This document shows positions 9,564 through 18,065 of a stretch of 64,000 bases of DNA, piece after piece. Every line of letters starts with the position of its first letter. The stretch's first letter is position 1. The stretch spans positions 1,260,994-1,324,993 of the forward strand of contig NZ_JH601133.1 of assembly GCF_000245795.1 (NCBI RefSeq), written 5' to 3'. Under the pieces are notes generated by a model. It saw nothing but the letters and a program-made list of their open reading frames with translations. It was not told where the DNA came from and ran no database searches. The stretch comes from Facklamia languida CCUG 37842. GTDB lineage: Bacteria > Bacillota > Bacilli > Lactobacillales > Aerococcaceae. A program made the position numbers and the translations under genes.

Positions 9564-10869
9564 AGTGTTGTTTGATGAAAAAGATTATAGGGTGTTTGAT
9601 AACACAGATTCTCGCAACTACTTTAAAGAAATACTTCAATCATATTATAGCCAGAATTACCGTGCTACTGTGGTTTTGCTCTATTCATTTGTCATATACG
9701 ACTTATTTATAAAACTACAAAAAATGGCAAACGAAGGTGATAAAAAAGCTGATAAAAAGCTAAAAGAAGTCAATGCAATGATTGAGGATGATGAGAAGTA
9801 TTCAAAAGTGGAAAATGAGATCATTCAATTTTTCAAAGATAATTGCCCGCTATATTTTGATAGATTTATTGAAGATATAGATTATTTGAAAAACTGCAGG
9901 AATAAATGTGCGCATCTAAAGGTAAACGATAATACATTATATGTACCAAGTGACTATCATGCAAGAATGCTTATTTGTTCAATGTATGACCATATTCTTT
10001 CAGTAAAGGCACCTTTCATTATGGATTTATTTTCCATTGCTCAGGCAGATGTAGAAGAATATGCTGAATCTATATCGCATATTCCTAACAATGGTCTTGA
10101 TAATTCAATTAAAAAGAGTATTGCTGAAAAGTATTTAAAACGAATGACGTATGATTCTTTCAGGAAATCATACAAAACATTTGTACGTTTGTTGTTGGTG
10201 TCAGATGCAGAAGAATGTACAAAAAATGTTTATGGTTTATATGCTTTTGCATTTACGATGACTGATTTTGCAATAAAAAATGGCTATACAGCTTTGTTCT
10301 CTGAAGAAACAATAATTGATATCTATTCAAAAGTAAATGTAGAAGGATTAAAAGATAGTTCACGACGAGCAAATGCATTTATATCCCTTATCACTTCCTA
10401 TCCAATCATTATGGATATTGTAAGAGATAATGAAGAAGTTTTTGATTACATCAGTAAACGAGTATTAACAAAACCTCGTGGATTGAATCTATATAAAGCA
10501 TTCTTCCCTCGTGAAAGCAAGAGTATTTATTGCTATTTCAAGGAAATCACATCAGTTCATGAAGCAACTTATACGGAAATGCTATACGAGACAGTAAAAG
10601 AATGTGATGATTTTGATTTGGCAGAGTTTGTTTTGATAATGGCTAAAGCTATTCCAACATTTAATGGTTTTTATGATGCAGATTGCTATATGAGTTTCTT
10701 TAAAAACCATATAACAGAACTTTCAATATCTGAAATAAATGATGTATTGAAAATATATCGAAGAAATGGACAGTGCACTAATAGAGCAAGAGATGCAGCT
10801 GACATGGCAGAAATAGAGAAATATATAAAGGAACAAGAGTCAACAGAAAAAAACACTGTTGAAGAATAA
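9553..10869 (+). CDS. HEPN-motif protein fused to the type I R-M operon (putative RNase effector)
   Basis: A 438-aa protein of no family I can name. Residues about 18-145 look like a HEPN domain. A hydrophobic helix (YRATVVLLYSFVIYDLF, 36-52) is followed by a charged insertion, and then by KNCRNKCAHL with R116 and H121 in the RX4-6H arrangement, including the polar residue after R that is common in HEPN RNases. The remaining roughly 290 residues are mainly helical and resemble nothing I recognise. It has no ATPase, signal peptide or membrane segment. The ATG at 9553 overlaps the end of hsdR; a GTG at 9565 is an alternative start. Overlap and shared codon use say it belongs to the operon. HEPN RNases of type I loci such as PrrC suggest a backup defence role, but that is inference. 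Confidence 0.6.
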   Translation: MVIKVLFDEKDYRVFDNTDSRNYFKEILQSYYSQNYRATVVLLYSFVIYDLFIKLQKMANEGDKKADKKLKEVNAMIEDDEKYSKVENEIIQFFKDNCPLYFDRFIEDIDYLKNCRNKCAHLKVNDNTLYVPSDYHARMLICSMYDHILSVKAPFIMDLFSIAQADVEEYAESISHIPNNGLDNSIKKSIAEKYLKRMTYDSFRKSYKTFVRLLLVSDAEECTKNVYGLYAFAFTMTDFAIKNGYTALFSEETIIDIYSKVNVEGLKDSSRRANAFISLITSYPIIMDIVRDNEEVFDYISKRVLTKPRGLNLYKAFFPRESKSIYCYFKEITSVHEATYTEMLYETVKECDDFDLAEFVLIMAKAIPTFNGFYDADCYMSFFKNHITELSISEINDVLKIYRRNGQCTNRARDAADMAEIEKYIKEQESTEKNTVEE

Positions 10870-10906
10870 CAACCTCACATACCATTTAGGTACTTGAGCA
10901 TAAGAA

Positions 10907-10950
10907 AACGACCACACAGGAGTATTCCTACTCTTGTATGGTCGTTATTT
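10907..10950 (+). terminator. Terminator of the type I R-M operon
   Basis: A strong hairpin with arms AACGACCA and TGGTCGTT plus an inner stem closing on TTCC, followed by ATTTCTTTT. Confidence 0.8.
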
Positions 10951-10991
10951 CTTTTGTCATCGCTTGAAGACGTCACTCAAAAACTGTTTTT

Positions 10992-11038
10992 CATACAATC
11001 CCTAAGTGAAGGCCCCTTTGCTGGGCCTCTTTTGTATG
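10992..11038. terminator. Bidirectional terminator with the right 11-bp island repeat
   Basis: The outer arms CATACAA and TTGTATG enclose an inner hairpin AGGCCC / GGGCCT followed by CTTTT. AGGCCCCTTTG at 11010-11020 repeats 704-714. It would serve the minus-strand membrane gene on its right and probably once served csbD on its left. Confidence 0.6.
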
Positions 11039-11062
11039 AATTAAATGACCAAGATCTGTCTC

Positions 11063-11866
11063 TTAGAAAATAAAGCTTAGTGCATAGGTCAGACTGAAAA
11101 TAAGCGACATGGCAGCATTGTAGTTTAATTTGTTTTGAACTTTCTGGCTGGTTGATACGGGCACAATGGCTGGAAGACTAGCTGTAAGGCTGATTAAAAC
11201 AAATAGGATTTGGACGAAAAATAATGAACGACTGGGTTGAGAAAAGTAGACTCCAAGGATAATCGCCACGACCATCATTCCCAGACTGATTTGCTGGATT
11301 CTGTTTCGGTTAACACCGCTCCGCTTAAAACTTGGTAGGGTTCCTTTAAGGGCTTGGTTTAATAATTCAATCCCCGCTACATAAAAGACAATTGGAATAA
11401 AGAGCTTCATGATCATGGAATTAATTCCTCTTGCTTGCGAAAAATAGGCCATCGCATTTAATAGAAAACTATTAAAGAAGACATTTAAGATATAGTAGTA
11501 GGGGCTATTGACTAGACGCAGTGGATAGAATTTCATGAGAATAAAGCTGAGGTAAAAGATGAGGAGTAAGTTAATAATCCAATGCTGTCTCAACATAAAG
11601 AGGATGGCACTGGCCAGCATCAAGAATGTAAAAGTATAAAAAAGACTTGGATTGACCACTTCTTGGTTATCTTTAATATATTTTTGATACTGGTAATGAT
11701 TGACGAGATTCGAAAAGACCAGGGTCAAAAATAGAAAAAGTGCGGTCATTGGCTCAAATGAGGTCGAAGTTGTAATTCCAGCTATCAAGCCAAAAACAAT
11801 GGCTGCCAAGGGAGTGGCTAGGATTGGAACGAGGGGGTGTTGTAAATAACGTATAAGATCTTTCAT
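11063..11866 (-). CDS. Polytopic membrane protein of unknown function
   Basis: A 267-aa, very hydrophobic protein with about eight or nine predicted membrane helices (for example LVPILATPLAAIVFGLIAG near residue 12 and PIVFYVAGIELLNQ in the middle), short basic loops and no recognisable catalytic motif. I chose the ATG at 11866, which gives MKDLIRYL, because AGAAAGGATC lies just upstream; an in-frame start 24 nt earlier has no good ribosome site. It is monocistronic and convergent with csbD across the island. I do not recognise the family. A transporter or lipid-interacting role is possible but not supported. Confidence 0.6.
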   Translation of the reverse strand: MKDLIRYLQHPLVPILATPLAAIVFGLIAGITTSTSFEPMTALFLFLTLVFSNLVNHYQYQKYIKDNQEVVNPSLFYTFTFLMLASAILFMLRQHWIINLLLIFYLSFILMKFYPLRLVNSPYYYILNVFFNSFLLNAMAYFSQARGINSMIMKLFIPIVFYVAGIELLNQALKGTLPSFKRSGVNRNRIQQISLGMMVVAIILGVYFSQPSRSLFFVQILFVLISLTASLPAIVPVSTSQKVQNKLNYNAAMSLIFSLTYALSFIF

Positions 11867-12036
11867 GATGATCCTTTCTAAAGTTAACATTTTATTGTAC
11901 CTGTCAATAGTTTAATCGATCCGCTGGTATCTTTCAATATATACTTATATGTGAGTGGCTCTTTCAGAATTAAGTAAGTATTTAGTTTAATTCCAATTGT
12001 TGGTTCACATTATATAGTAGTGATATTTTTCGCTTG

Positions 12037-12066
12037 TTTACTTAAAGGTTTAATCTTTGATATAAT
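12037..12066 (+). promoter_or_regulatory. metK promoter
   Basis: TATAAT at 12061-12066 with TTTACT at 12037-12042, spacing 18. It lies just upstream of the SAM riboswitch. Confidence 0.6.
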
Positions 12067-12071
12067 ACGAT

Positions 12072-12153
12072 GCGTTACAAAGAAAAAGTTCCCGATAGGG
12101 TCTATGAAAGTAGATTTGCCTTGTAACCAAAAGAATGACTGGGGGAAATACTA
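12072..12153 (+). promoter_or_regulatory. SMK-box (SAM-III) riboswitch of metK
   Basis: The leader contains GTTACAA (12074-12080) pairing with TTGTAAC (12121-12127), enclosing TTCCCGATAGGG and a TCTATGAAAGTAGA hairpin. The Shine-Dalgarno GGGGGA lies just before the metK ATG. This matches the SMK-box layout known from Lactobacillales metK genes, where SAM binding pairs the ribosome site with upstream pyrimidines and blocks translation. Upstream of the promoter (11867-12036) I see only AT-rich intergenic DNA. Confidence 0.85.
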
Positions 12154-13337
12154 TGCAAGAAAGAAAATTATTTACATCGGAGTCCGTGACTGAAGGGCAT
12201 CCAGATAAGATTGCGGATCAAATATCCGATACAATCCTAGATGCTTTACTGGAACAAGATAAATTTGCGCGTGTAGCCTGTGAAACAGCAGTTAACACGG
12301 GTCTCGTGTTAGTCTTTGGTGAGGTGACTACGACCGCATATGTTGATATTCAGAAGCTAGTTCGTGAAAAAGTAGAAGAAATTGGCTACACCAGAGGAAA
12401 ATTCGGCTTTGACGCAGAGAATATCGCGGTCATTGTATCACTCGATGAGCAATCACCTGATATTGCTCAAGGGGTTGATCACGCCTTAGAGACCAGGGAC
12501 GATCAGTCGCAACAACAAGCAATTGGCGCTGGTGACCAGGGACTGATGTTTGGTTATGCCTGTGATGAGACGCCGGAATTAATGCCTTTACCGATCTCGC
12601 TTTCGCATAAACTGGCTTATCAATTAAGTCAAGTTCGTAAACAAGGTCACTTACCTTATCTTAGACCAGATGGAAAGACTCAGGTAACGGTGGAGTATGA
12701 TGAGCTCGACCAACCCGTTCATATTGATACAGTGGTGGTTTCTTGTCAGCACAGTGATGAAGTTCAACTTGAAGATTTACGAAAGGATATCTTGAATCAT
12801 GTCATTGAACCCACTCTACCAAGTGACTTGTTTGACTCTAAAACCAAGATTTTTATTAATCCGACTGGACGCTTCACCATTGGTGGACCTAAGGGAGACT
12901 CTGGATTGACTGGTCGCAAGATCATCGTAGATACTTACGGGGGGTATGCCCGCCATGGTGGTGGCGCTTTTTCGGGTAAGGATGCAACGAAAGTTGACCG
13001 TTCAGCTTCCTATGCGGCACGGTATGTTGCCAAGAATATTGTGGCAGCAGGCATCGCTAAAAAGGTAGAAATTCAATTAGCCTATGCCATCGGGGTTGCT
13101 CAGCCTGTTTCAATTAATGTAAATACATTTGGAACAGCGACCCACTCGAACCAGGAGATTGAACAGGCCATCCGTCAGCTATTTGACCTGACCCCTAGTG
13201 GCATTATCGAAATGTTAGATCTAAGACGTCCAATTTACGCTAAAACCGCGGCTTATGGTCACTTTGGTCGGGAAGGTGAAGAATTTACCTGGGAGCGAAC
13301 GGATCGCGTTGAGGAATTGTTATCCCTCCTAAGCTGA
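12153..13337 (+). CDS. metK: S-adenosylmethionine synthase
   Basis: A 394-aa enzyme that makes SAM from methionine and ATP. It shows the family signatures [14 protein letters not shown] near residue 10, [12 protein letters not shown] near 118 and the glycine-rich [16 protein letters not shown] near 250, followed by [16 protein letters not shown]. Length and termini are normal. The start is the ATG at 12153, because the SMK-box ribosome site GGGGGA lies 7 nt upstream; an earlier in-frame ATG at 12135 lies inside the riboswitch. Translation is predicted to be repressed when SAM is abundant. It is monocistronic, followed by an independent promoter for the next gene. Confidence 0.98.
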   Translation: MQERKLFTSESVTEGHPDKIADQISDTILDALLEQDKFARVACETAVNTGLVLVFGEVTTTAYVDIQKLVREKVEEIGYTRGKFGFDAENIAVIVSLDEQSPDIAQGVDHALETRDDQSQQQAIGAGDQGLMFGYACDETPELMPLPISLSHKLAYQLSQVRKQGHLPYLRPDGKTQVTVEYDELDQPVHIDTVVVSCQHSDEVQLEDLRKDILNHVIEPTLPSDLFDSKTKIFINPTGRFTIGGPKGDSGLTGRKIIVDTYGGYARHGGGAFSGKDATKVDRSASYAARYVAKNIVAAGIAKKVEIQLAYAIGVAQPVSINVNTFGTATHSNQEIEQAIRQLFDLTPSGIIEMLDLRRPIYAKTAAYGHFGREGEEFTWERTDRVEELLSLLS

Positions 13338-13357
13338 TTTTTAATAAGCTAATAATT

Positions 13358-13385
13358 TTGTTATATTTATTAGTCATGGTAATAT
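13358..13385 (+). promoter_or_regulatory. Promoter of the NADH oxidase family gene
   Basis: TTGTTA at 13358-13363 and TAATAT at 13380-13385, spacing 16, about 40 nt before the AGGAGG and ATG of the next gene. Confidence 0.6.
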
Positions 13386-13425
13386 TACTCCTATAGAGCG
13401 ATATTATTTGATAGGAGGAAATATT

Positions 13426-14787
13426 ATGGTTAAGTACGTTGTGGTAGGGACCTCTCATTTTGGTTATGAGTCGGTCCAAACCCTATTGAAGCAAGACAAA
13501 GAAGCAGAGATCCATTTGTTTGAAGCAGATGAACAATCATCTTTTATGGGGTGAGGTGCACAGTCATACCTGGAAGGTATCTCTAAGAACTTAGATGAGG
13601 TTCACTTTGCAAATAACGAGTCCTACGCGGCTCAAGGAATCCATATCCATCCAGCCAGTCAAGTGATTGGGCTTGACCCAGAAGCTAAAGAAATCACCGT
13701 CAAGACGGCTGACAAAGAATATCAAGAAAGCTACGATAAGCTGTTGTTAAGTCCAGGAGGGTTTGCGCCGATTCCTCCAATTGAAGGAATTGAACTCGAA
13801 AATGTTCATACCTTTAGAGGACGGGGCGATACGGATATTGTTCAAAAACGAATGGCTCATACTCGCCATCTCGTTGTAATCGGTGCTGGTTATATTGGAG
13901 TTGAAGTCGCGACGGCCTATGCAGAAGCTGGTATTGATGTGACTGTACTGGATATGAGTGACCGGATTCTTCCAACATATCTCAACCAAGAACTTTCTCA
14001 ACTATTAGAAGATCATGCCAACCAGAAAGGATTAACCTTTAGAGGTGGCGAAAAAGTTGAAAAATTAGTTGGCGAGGATGGCAAGGTAAGCGAGGTGATC
14101 ACGGATAAGGGCGAGTATCCAGCCGATACTGTGATCGTTTCAGTAGGTGTTAAGCCAGGAACAGACTGGCTACAAGGGGCGGTCGATATTGATGATCACG
14201 GCTTTATCAAGGTTGATGAATATTTGAGAACTTCAGCAGAAGATGTTTTTGCTGGAGGGGACGCAACCTATATCCCTTATGCTCCGACTAGGCAACCAAA
14301 TAACGTTGGCTTAGCAACCTTGGCTAGACGTCAAGGGATTGTAGCTGGCTTGAATGCATCGGGACAAACAGTCAAGATGCCACCAGTTTCCGGCACTTCG
14401 GCTCTCCGGTTCTTCGACTATACCATTGCCACTACGGGTCTATCAGCGGCTAATGAATCGATTTATGACGGCAAAGTAGCAAGCAAGTACGTTGAAGAGA
14501 AAGTCTATCCTGATTTTATGCGTAAAGAAGGGCTTGTGCATATGACGATTTACTTTGACGAAGAGAGTCATGTGATTCTAGGGGGACAATTGGTTTCCAA
14601 GTTTGATGTGGCAGACTCCATTAATGTCTTGTCGACTTGTATCAATGCCAAGTACACTTTGGAGCAATTAGCACTCTTAGACTTCTTCTTCCAGCCTAAT
14701 TATGACCGCCCTTGGCATTATCTAAATGTGTTGGCAATTGAAGCACTCGGTAATCAAGTGGGTGGAGCAGATAAATTATTGTTCTAA
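13426..14787 (+). CDS. NADH oxidase / CoA-disulfide-reductase-type flavoenzyme with TGA at the redox Cys codon
   Basis: Read through, the gene encodes 453 residues, normal for the family. The ATG at 13426 follows ATAGGAGG. Residues 1-35 form the FAD-binding VVVGTSHFGYE fold. The NAD(P)H site is VVIGAGYIGVEVATAYAEAG near 150, and the second FAD motif is TSAEDVFAGGDAT near 270. The C-terminal dimerisation domain is intact and ends DKLLF. Codon 43 is TGA (13552-13554) in SSFMG-x-GAQSYLEG, exactly where relatives have the redox-active Cys (SFLSCGMQLYLEG type). No other frame damage exists. Either this is a selenocysteine codon or the enzyme is lost by a nonsense change. A downstream GTG at 13663 could start only a truncated, inactive protein. 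It precedes two sulfur-metabolism genes but has its own terminator. Confidence 0.8.
13552..13580 (+). promoter_or_regulatory. In-frame TGA followed by a SECIS-like hairpin (candidate)
   Basis: TGA is followed after 11 nt by ATACC-TGGAA-GGTAT, a perfect 5-bp stem with a 5-nt loop whose second base is G. The TGA-to-loop distance is 16 nt. This geometry fits the permissive bacterial SECIS description. The stem is short and the hairpin overlaps codons of the conserved YLEG motif, so it may be coincidental. Confidence 0.3.
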
Positions 14788-14806
14788 CTTGCCATATTCA
14801 TATCAA

Positions 14807-14843
14807 AGCAAAGACTAGTATCTGATGCGGTCTTTGCTTTTTT
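14807..14843 (+). terminator. Terminator after the NADH oxidase family gene
   Basis: AGCAAAGAC and GTCTTTGCT arms are followed by a T run. Confidence 0.8.
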
Positions 14844-14917
14844 GAATCTATATTGAAGAAAACGGTTAAATTGTGTAAGATTATTTTATCAATAAGAAGA
14901 CTTTGGGAGGTTTTTAG

Positions 14918-16096
14918 ATGAAATATGACTTTACAACTTGTATCGATCGGACAAGCCAAGGATCAAAAAAATGGTTGTTAATGCGCGAAGCCAAGGAGGA
15001 TATTCAGGAAGGAATTGTGCCTTTGTCCGTTGCTGACTTGGACTTTCCGATGCCTCCAGCTGTGGTTGAAGGGCTAAAAAAGGATCTGGATAGTTTTATT
15101 TGCGGCTATACTCTCCCTACCGATGCCTATTTCCAGGCCGTCCAAAAGTGGATGCGTGACCAGCATCATTGGGAAGTTGAAAGAGATTGGCTTGTCACCA
15201 CACCAGGTGTTGTACCCGCGATTAATGTGTTCGTTAATGCTTTTACTGAACCAGGTGATGGGGTGATTATTTTCCAACCGGTCTACGGACCCTTTGCGGA
15301 TCAAGTCGTCAACCATCAACGGGATTTAACCGTTGTTGAGTTAATCAACCAAGAAGGATCTTACACCATTAATTTTGAAGCCTTTAAGGAAGCGGCCAAG
15401 GATCCGCATAATAAGGCTGTAATTTTCTGTAGTCCACACAACCCTTGCGGCCGGATTTGGACTTCGAAAGAATTAGAGGAAGTCGCTGCAATATGTATGG
15501 AGCATGACCTCTACCTCTTCTCAGATGAGATTCATTTTGATTTGGCCCATAAAGAATATACCCATCACGTATTTGCCAGTCTTTCGCCTGAAATTGCTCA
15601 GCATGTAATTGTCGCAACTGCTCCTTCAAAGACCTTTAACCTAGCAGGATTACAGACTTCAAACATCTTTATTCCTAATAGCGAGTGGCGAGAACGCTAT
15701 ACGCTGATGGCAGAAAAGTTAAACTTATTAGGGAGTCCCGCTCTAGGACTCTTGGCTTGTCAGCACGCTTATAATACCTCAGCTGACTGGAAGGATGAGC
15801 TGGTGGAAGTGATTGAACATAATATGCACTCAGCTAGACAAACTATTCAGGAAAAACTACCAAAGGCTGTCGTAACTCCGGCTCAAGCTTCCTACTTGTT
15901 ATGGGTAGACTTGCGAAAATATAATCTGAAGAGTGATGACATCATGGAACTTATGCTGGAAAATGACTTGTTCGTGACGGACGGGCGAGCATTTGGACAA
16001 GCTGGAGATGGTTTCATTCGGATCCATCTGGCCCTACCAACCAAAATAGCAGAAGCTGCGATTGACCGATTATGTCAAGCGCTGAAGGATTATTAG
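14918..16096 (+). CDS. PatB/MalY-type pyridoxal-phosphate C-S lyase
   Basis: A 392-aa fold-type I aminotransferase-class enzyme. The N-terminal VPLSVADLDFPMPPAV is the hallmark of the MalY/PatB cystathionine beta-lyase group. Further motifs are TTPGVVPAINVF near 87, FCSPHNPCGRIW near 168, SDEIHFDL near 203 (cofactor Asp) and TAPSKTFNLAGLQTSN near 232, with the Schiff-base Lys. It is expected to release thiol or sulfide, pyruvate and ammonia from cystathionine or related cysteine conjugates. The start ATG follows TGGGAGG. It lies 11 nt before a rhodanese, so the pair forms a sulfur-handling operon. Substrate specificity cannot be told from sequence. Confidence 0.9.
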   Translation: MKYDFTTCIDRTSQGSKKWLLMREAKEDIQEGIVPLSVADLDFPMPPAVVEGLKKDLDSFICGYTLPTDAYFQAVQKWMRDQHHWEVERDWLVTTPGVVPAINVFVNAFTEPGDGVIIFQPVYGPFADQVVNHQRDLTVVELINQEGSYTINFEAFKEAAKDPHNKAVIFCSPHNPCGRIWTSKELEEVAAICMEHDLYLFSDEIHFDLAHKEYTHHVFASLSPEIAQHVIVATAPSKTFNLAGLQTSNIFIPNSEWRERYTLMAEKLNLLGSPALGLLACQHAYNTSADWKDELVEVIEHNMHSARQTIQEKLPKAVVTPAQASYLLWVDLRKYNLKSDDIMELMLENDLFVTDGRAFGQAGDGFIRIHLALPTKIAEAAIDRLCQALKDY

Positions 16097-16107
16097 GGAG
16101 TGTTAAG

Positions 16108-17130
16108 ATGTCAAAAGATAGTTCTCATTTGATTGACACTAACTATCAAGTCGCTCAAGCGGGGGCGGACTCTCGTTTATTACAAGCAGATTCCCCTGTT
16201 ATGGAAACAGATTTCTTTGTCAGTGCCCAGTGGCTCCATGATCAAATTTGCCAAGAAGCAAGTAACCTCATTGTTCTGGATGTCACACGGGGAAAGGGAA
16301 ATTATCCGCTTGAACAGAATCGAACGAGTGAAGATTATGCCCTAGGCCATATTCCTGGAGCGATTCATTTGAATACGGATGAACTAGGGGAATTTAAGGA
16401 TTACTTTAATACCCCGGAACAGATGCGGGAGGTATTCTTAAAGAAGGGGGTTCATAAAGACTCCCAGGTGGTCTTTTATTCAATTTATGCCCGAGATATC
16501 CTCTATATTGCCAGCCGGATGGCTTTTGCTGCTTATTATTTAGGCGTTGACCAGGTGAAGATTTTGGATGGCGGCCTCCAGGCTTGGCAACGAGCGGGCT
16601 ACCCGTTGGAAACTCAAGAAAATAAGGGCCGTCCCTGTGATCACTTTGGATGTGATGTCCCAGCACGACCTGAGATCTATCTAAGGACACCTGAAGATTT
16701 AGTGACCTATCGAAAAAAACATCCAGAGAGTCTTCTGGCTTCAGTTCGCACTTGGAATGAATATTTGGGAGTGAACGAAGGGCATCAGTGGAATAAGGGT
16801 TCGGGTGAAATAGCAGGGGCACGTTACTTAGGTGATGAACTCATCGCAAATGTCCAAGGAGAACTTGCAGCCCCTTCTGTTTACCTATCCCAATGGCAGA
16901 AGTGGGGAATAACACCTGATCAAGAAGTGATTCTTTATTGTGGCACTTCTTGGCGATCTTCAACAGCCTTCTTTCTCTTGAAGCATTTGGGCTGGAAGAG
17001 AGTGGTGATGTTCGACGGGTCTTGGTACAAGTATTACCTTGCTCATCAAGAAGATCCTGAACAATTTCCGATTCAAAGAGGCAATCCGATGGGAGAGCCA
17101 GCATTAGAAATCATTGATGAGAGACGTTAA
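16108..17130 (+). CDS. Two-domain rhodanese (thiosulfate/3-mercaptopyruvate sulfurtransferase)
   Basis: A 340-aa, COG2897-type protein with tandem rhodanese domains. The N-terminal domain (about 45-180) has LDVTRGKG and ALGHIPGAIHLN but no catalytic Cys at the active-loop position, as is usual. The C-terminal domain (about 190-325) ends in the active loop YCGTSWRSS, with the Cys coded by TGT. It transfers sulfur to cyanide, thiols or other acceptors through a persulfide. The start is the ATG at 16108, 7 nt after AGGGAG. It is co-transcribed with the PatB-type lyase, so lyase-derived sulfur chemistry is a plausible link. Confidence 0.9.
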   Translation: MSKDSSHLIDTNYQVAQAGADSRLLQADSPVMETDFFVSAQWLHDQICQEASNLIVLDVTRGKGNYPLEQNRTSEDYALGHIPGAIHLNTDELGEFKDYFNTPEQMREVFLKKGVHKDSQVVFYSIYARDILYIASRMAFAAYYLGVDQVKILDGGLQAWQRAGYPLETQENKGRPCDHFGCDVPARPEIYLRTPEDLVTYRKKHPESLLASVRTWNEYLGVNEGHQWNKGSGEIAGARYLGDELIANVQGELAAPSVYLSQWQKWGITPDQEVILYCGTSWRSSTAFFLLKHLGWKRVVMFDGSWYKYYLAHQEDPEQFPIQRGNPMGEPALEIIDERR

Positions 17131-17165
17131 ATTTTTCATCATGATGCGCCCATGAAAGATGACAA

Positions 17166-17208
17166 CCCAGAAGCTCTTTTCTTGTTGAAAGAGCTTCTGG
17201 GTCTTTTT
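17166..17208 (+). terminator. Terminator after patB-rhodanese
   Basis: CCCAGAAGCTCTTTT and AAAGAGCTTCTGGG arms with a 7-nt loop, then TCTTTTT. Confidence 0.85.
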
Positions 17209-17273
17209 AAAAGTTACTTTATTGTTTTCCAAATTGACTGACTTCTCATATAAAATGACTGTGAGTATGTTTC

Positions 17274-17843
17274 TTAAATTTTCTCAATGATTAAGAGGGA
17301 AGGCGGGGTGTTTTTCTGGTTGATGTATTCGAGGTGGCTAATTTGAAATTCTTGTTGTGACCAGCTTGTGAATGATTCAAGGAGGACTTGTTTTTCTTCA
17401 AGTCCCTGGGGATGACCAGCGTAGATAACCACTATGATTTGTCCCCCTTTAACCAATCGGTTTGCGATCTGTTCGATGGCTGCTTGGGTTGAAGAAGGAC
17501 GAGTTGTCATTTGGTGGCCGCCTCCAGGTAAATACCCCAAATTAAAAACTGCTCCATGAACTATAGGGTAGTCCAGGATTGAGACGAATTGATCAAATTG
17601 GTCGTGACTTGCTTCTAGTAATTGATAGTGTTCGACTGGGAAGCCAGCTAATTTTTCTTGACTAGACTGGATTGCCTGATGCTGGATATCAAAAGCAATG
17701 ACCTTTCCTTTAAAAAATGGATGCCGCAAGATAAAGGCAGTATCGTGCCCATTTCCTAAGGTGGCATCAATGAAAATACCAGCTGGAAAGAGATTAATTA
17801 ATTGGTCGAGATGGTGGTGACTCAACTGTACAGCGTTCTTCAT
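17274..17843 (-). CDS. mnmM: MnmM-type tRNA methyltransferase (YtqB family)
   Basis: A 189-aa class I SAM-dependent methyltransferase of the family once annotated as putative rRNA methylase (PF06962). The SAM motif is FIDATLGNGHDTAFI at about 24-38, and the family signature is VFNLGYLPGGGHQMTTRPSST at about 101-121. Characterised relatives methylate nm5s2U to mnm5s2U at the tRNA wobble position. It is monocistronic on the minus strand, convergent with the rhodanese gene. Length is normal. Orthology rests on family motifs, so specific function is inferred. Confidence 0.85.
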   Translation of the reverse strand: MKNAVQLSHHHLDQLINLFPAGIFIDATLGNGHDTAFILRHPFFKGKVIAFDIQHQAIQSSQEKLAGFPVEHYQLLEASHDQFDQFVSILDYPIVHGAVFNLGYLPGGGHQMTTRPSSTQAAIEQIANRLVKGGQIIVVIYAGHPQGLEEKQVLLESFTSWSQQEFQISHLEYINQKNTPPSLLIIEKI

Positions 17844-18002
17844 TTATATACTCCATTCTATCTGATTAGCTTGGTAATCGAATTAAGACTAGTATAAAGG
17901 ATTGGCTGTGAGTCTTGATATAGTTCGTATTACATTTGTGTTACATATGTTAAGTATCAAATAAAAGTCACCGAATTTCGACAAAGAAAAAAAGATAAAG
18001 GG

Positions 18003-18008
18003 TATAAT
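18003..18008 (+). promoter_or_regulatory. -10 element upstream of the autolysin gene
   Basis: TATAAT lies about 58 nt before the ATG. The best -35 candidate is TCGACA at 17978-17983, with a long 19-nt spacing. Confidence 0.4.
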
Positions 18009-18065
18009 AAAGGCGTTATCGATCCAATATTTATTATGGAAATAAAACCGTATGGAGGTTCACGA

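Noticed and set aside
13285-13479. Minus-strand ORF across the metK end and nox start
   Set aside because: It is antisense to two clear genes and lacks a ribosome site.
16921-16980. Rhodanese as a second selenoprotein
   Set aside because: Its active-site residue is a normal TGT cysteine codon and there is no in-frame TGA.
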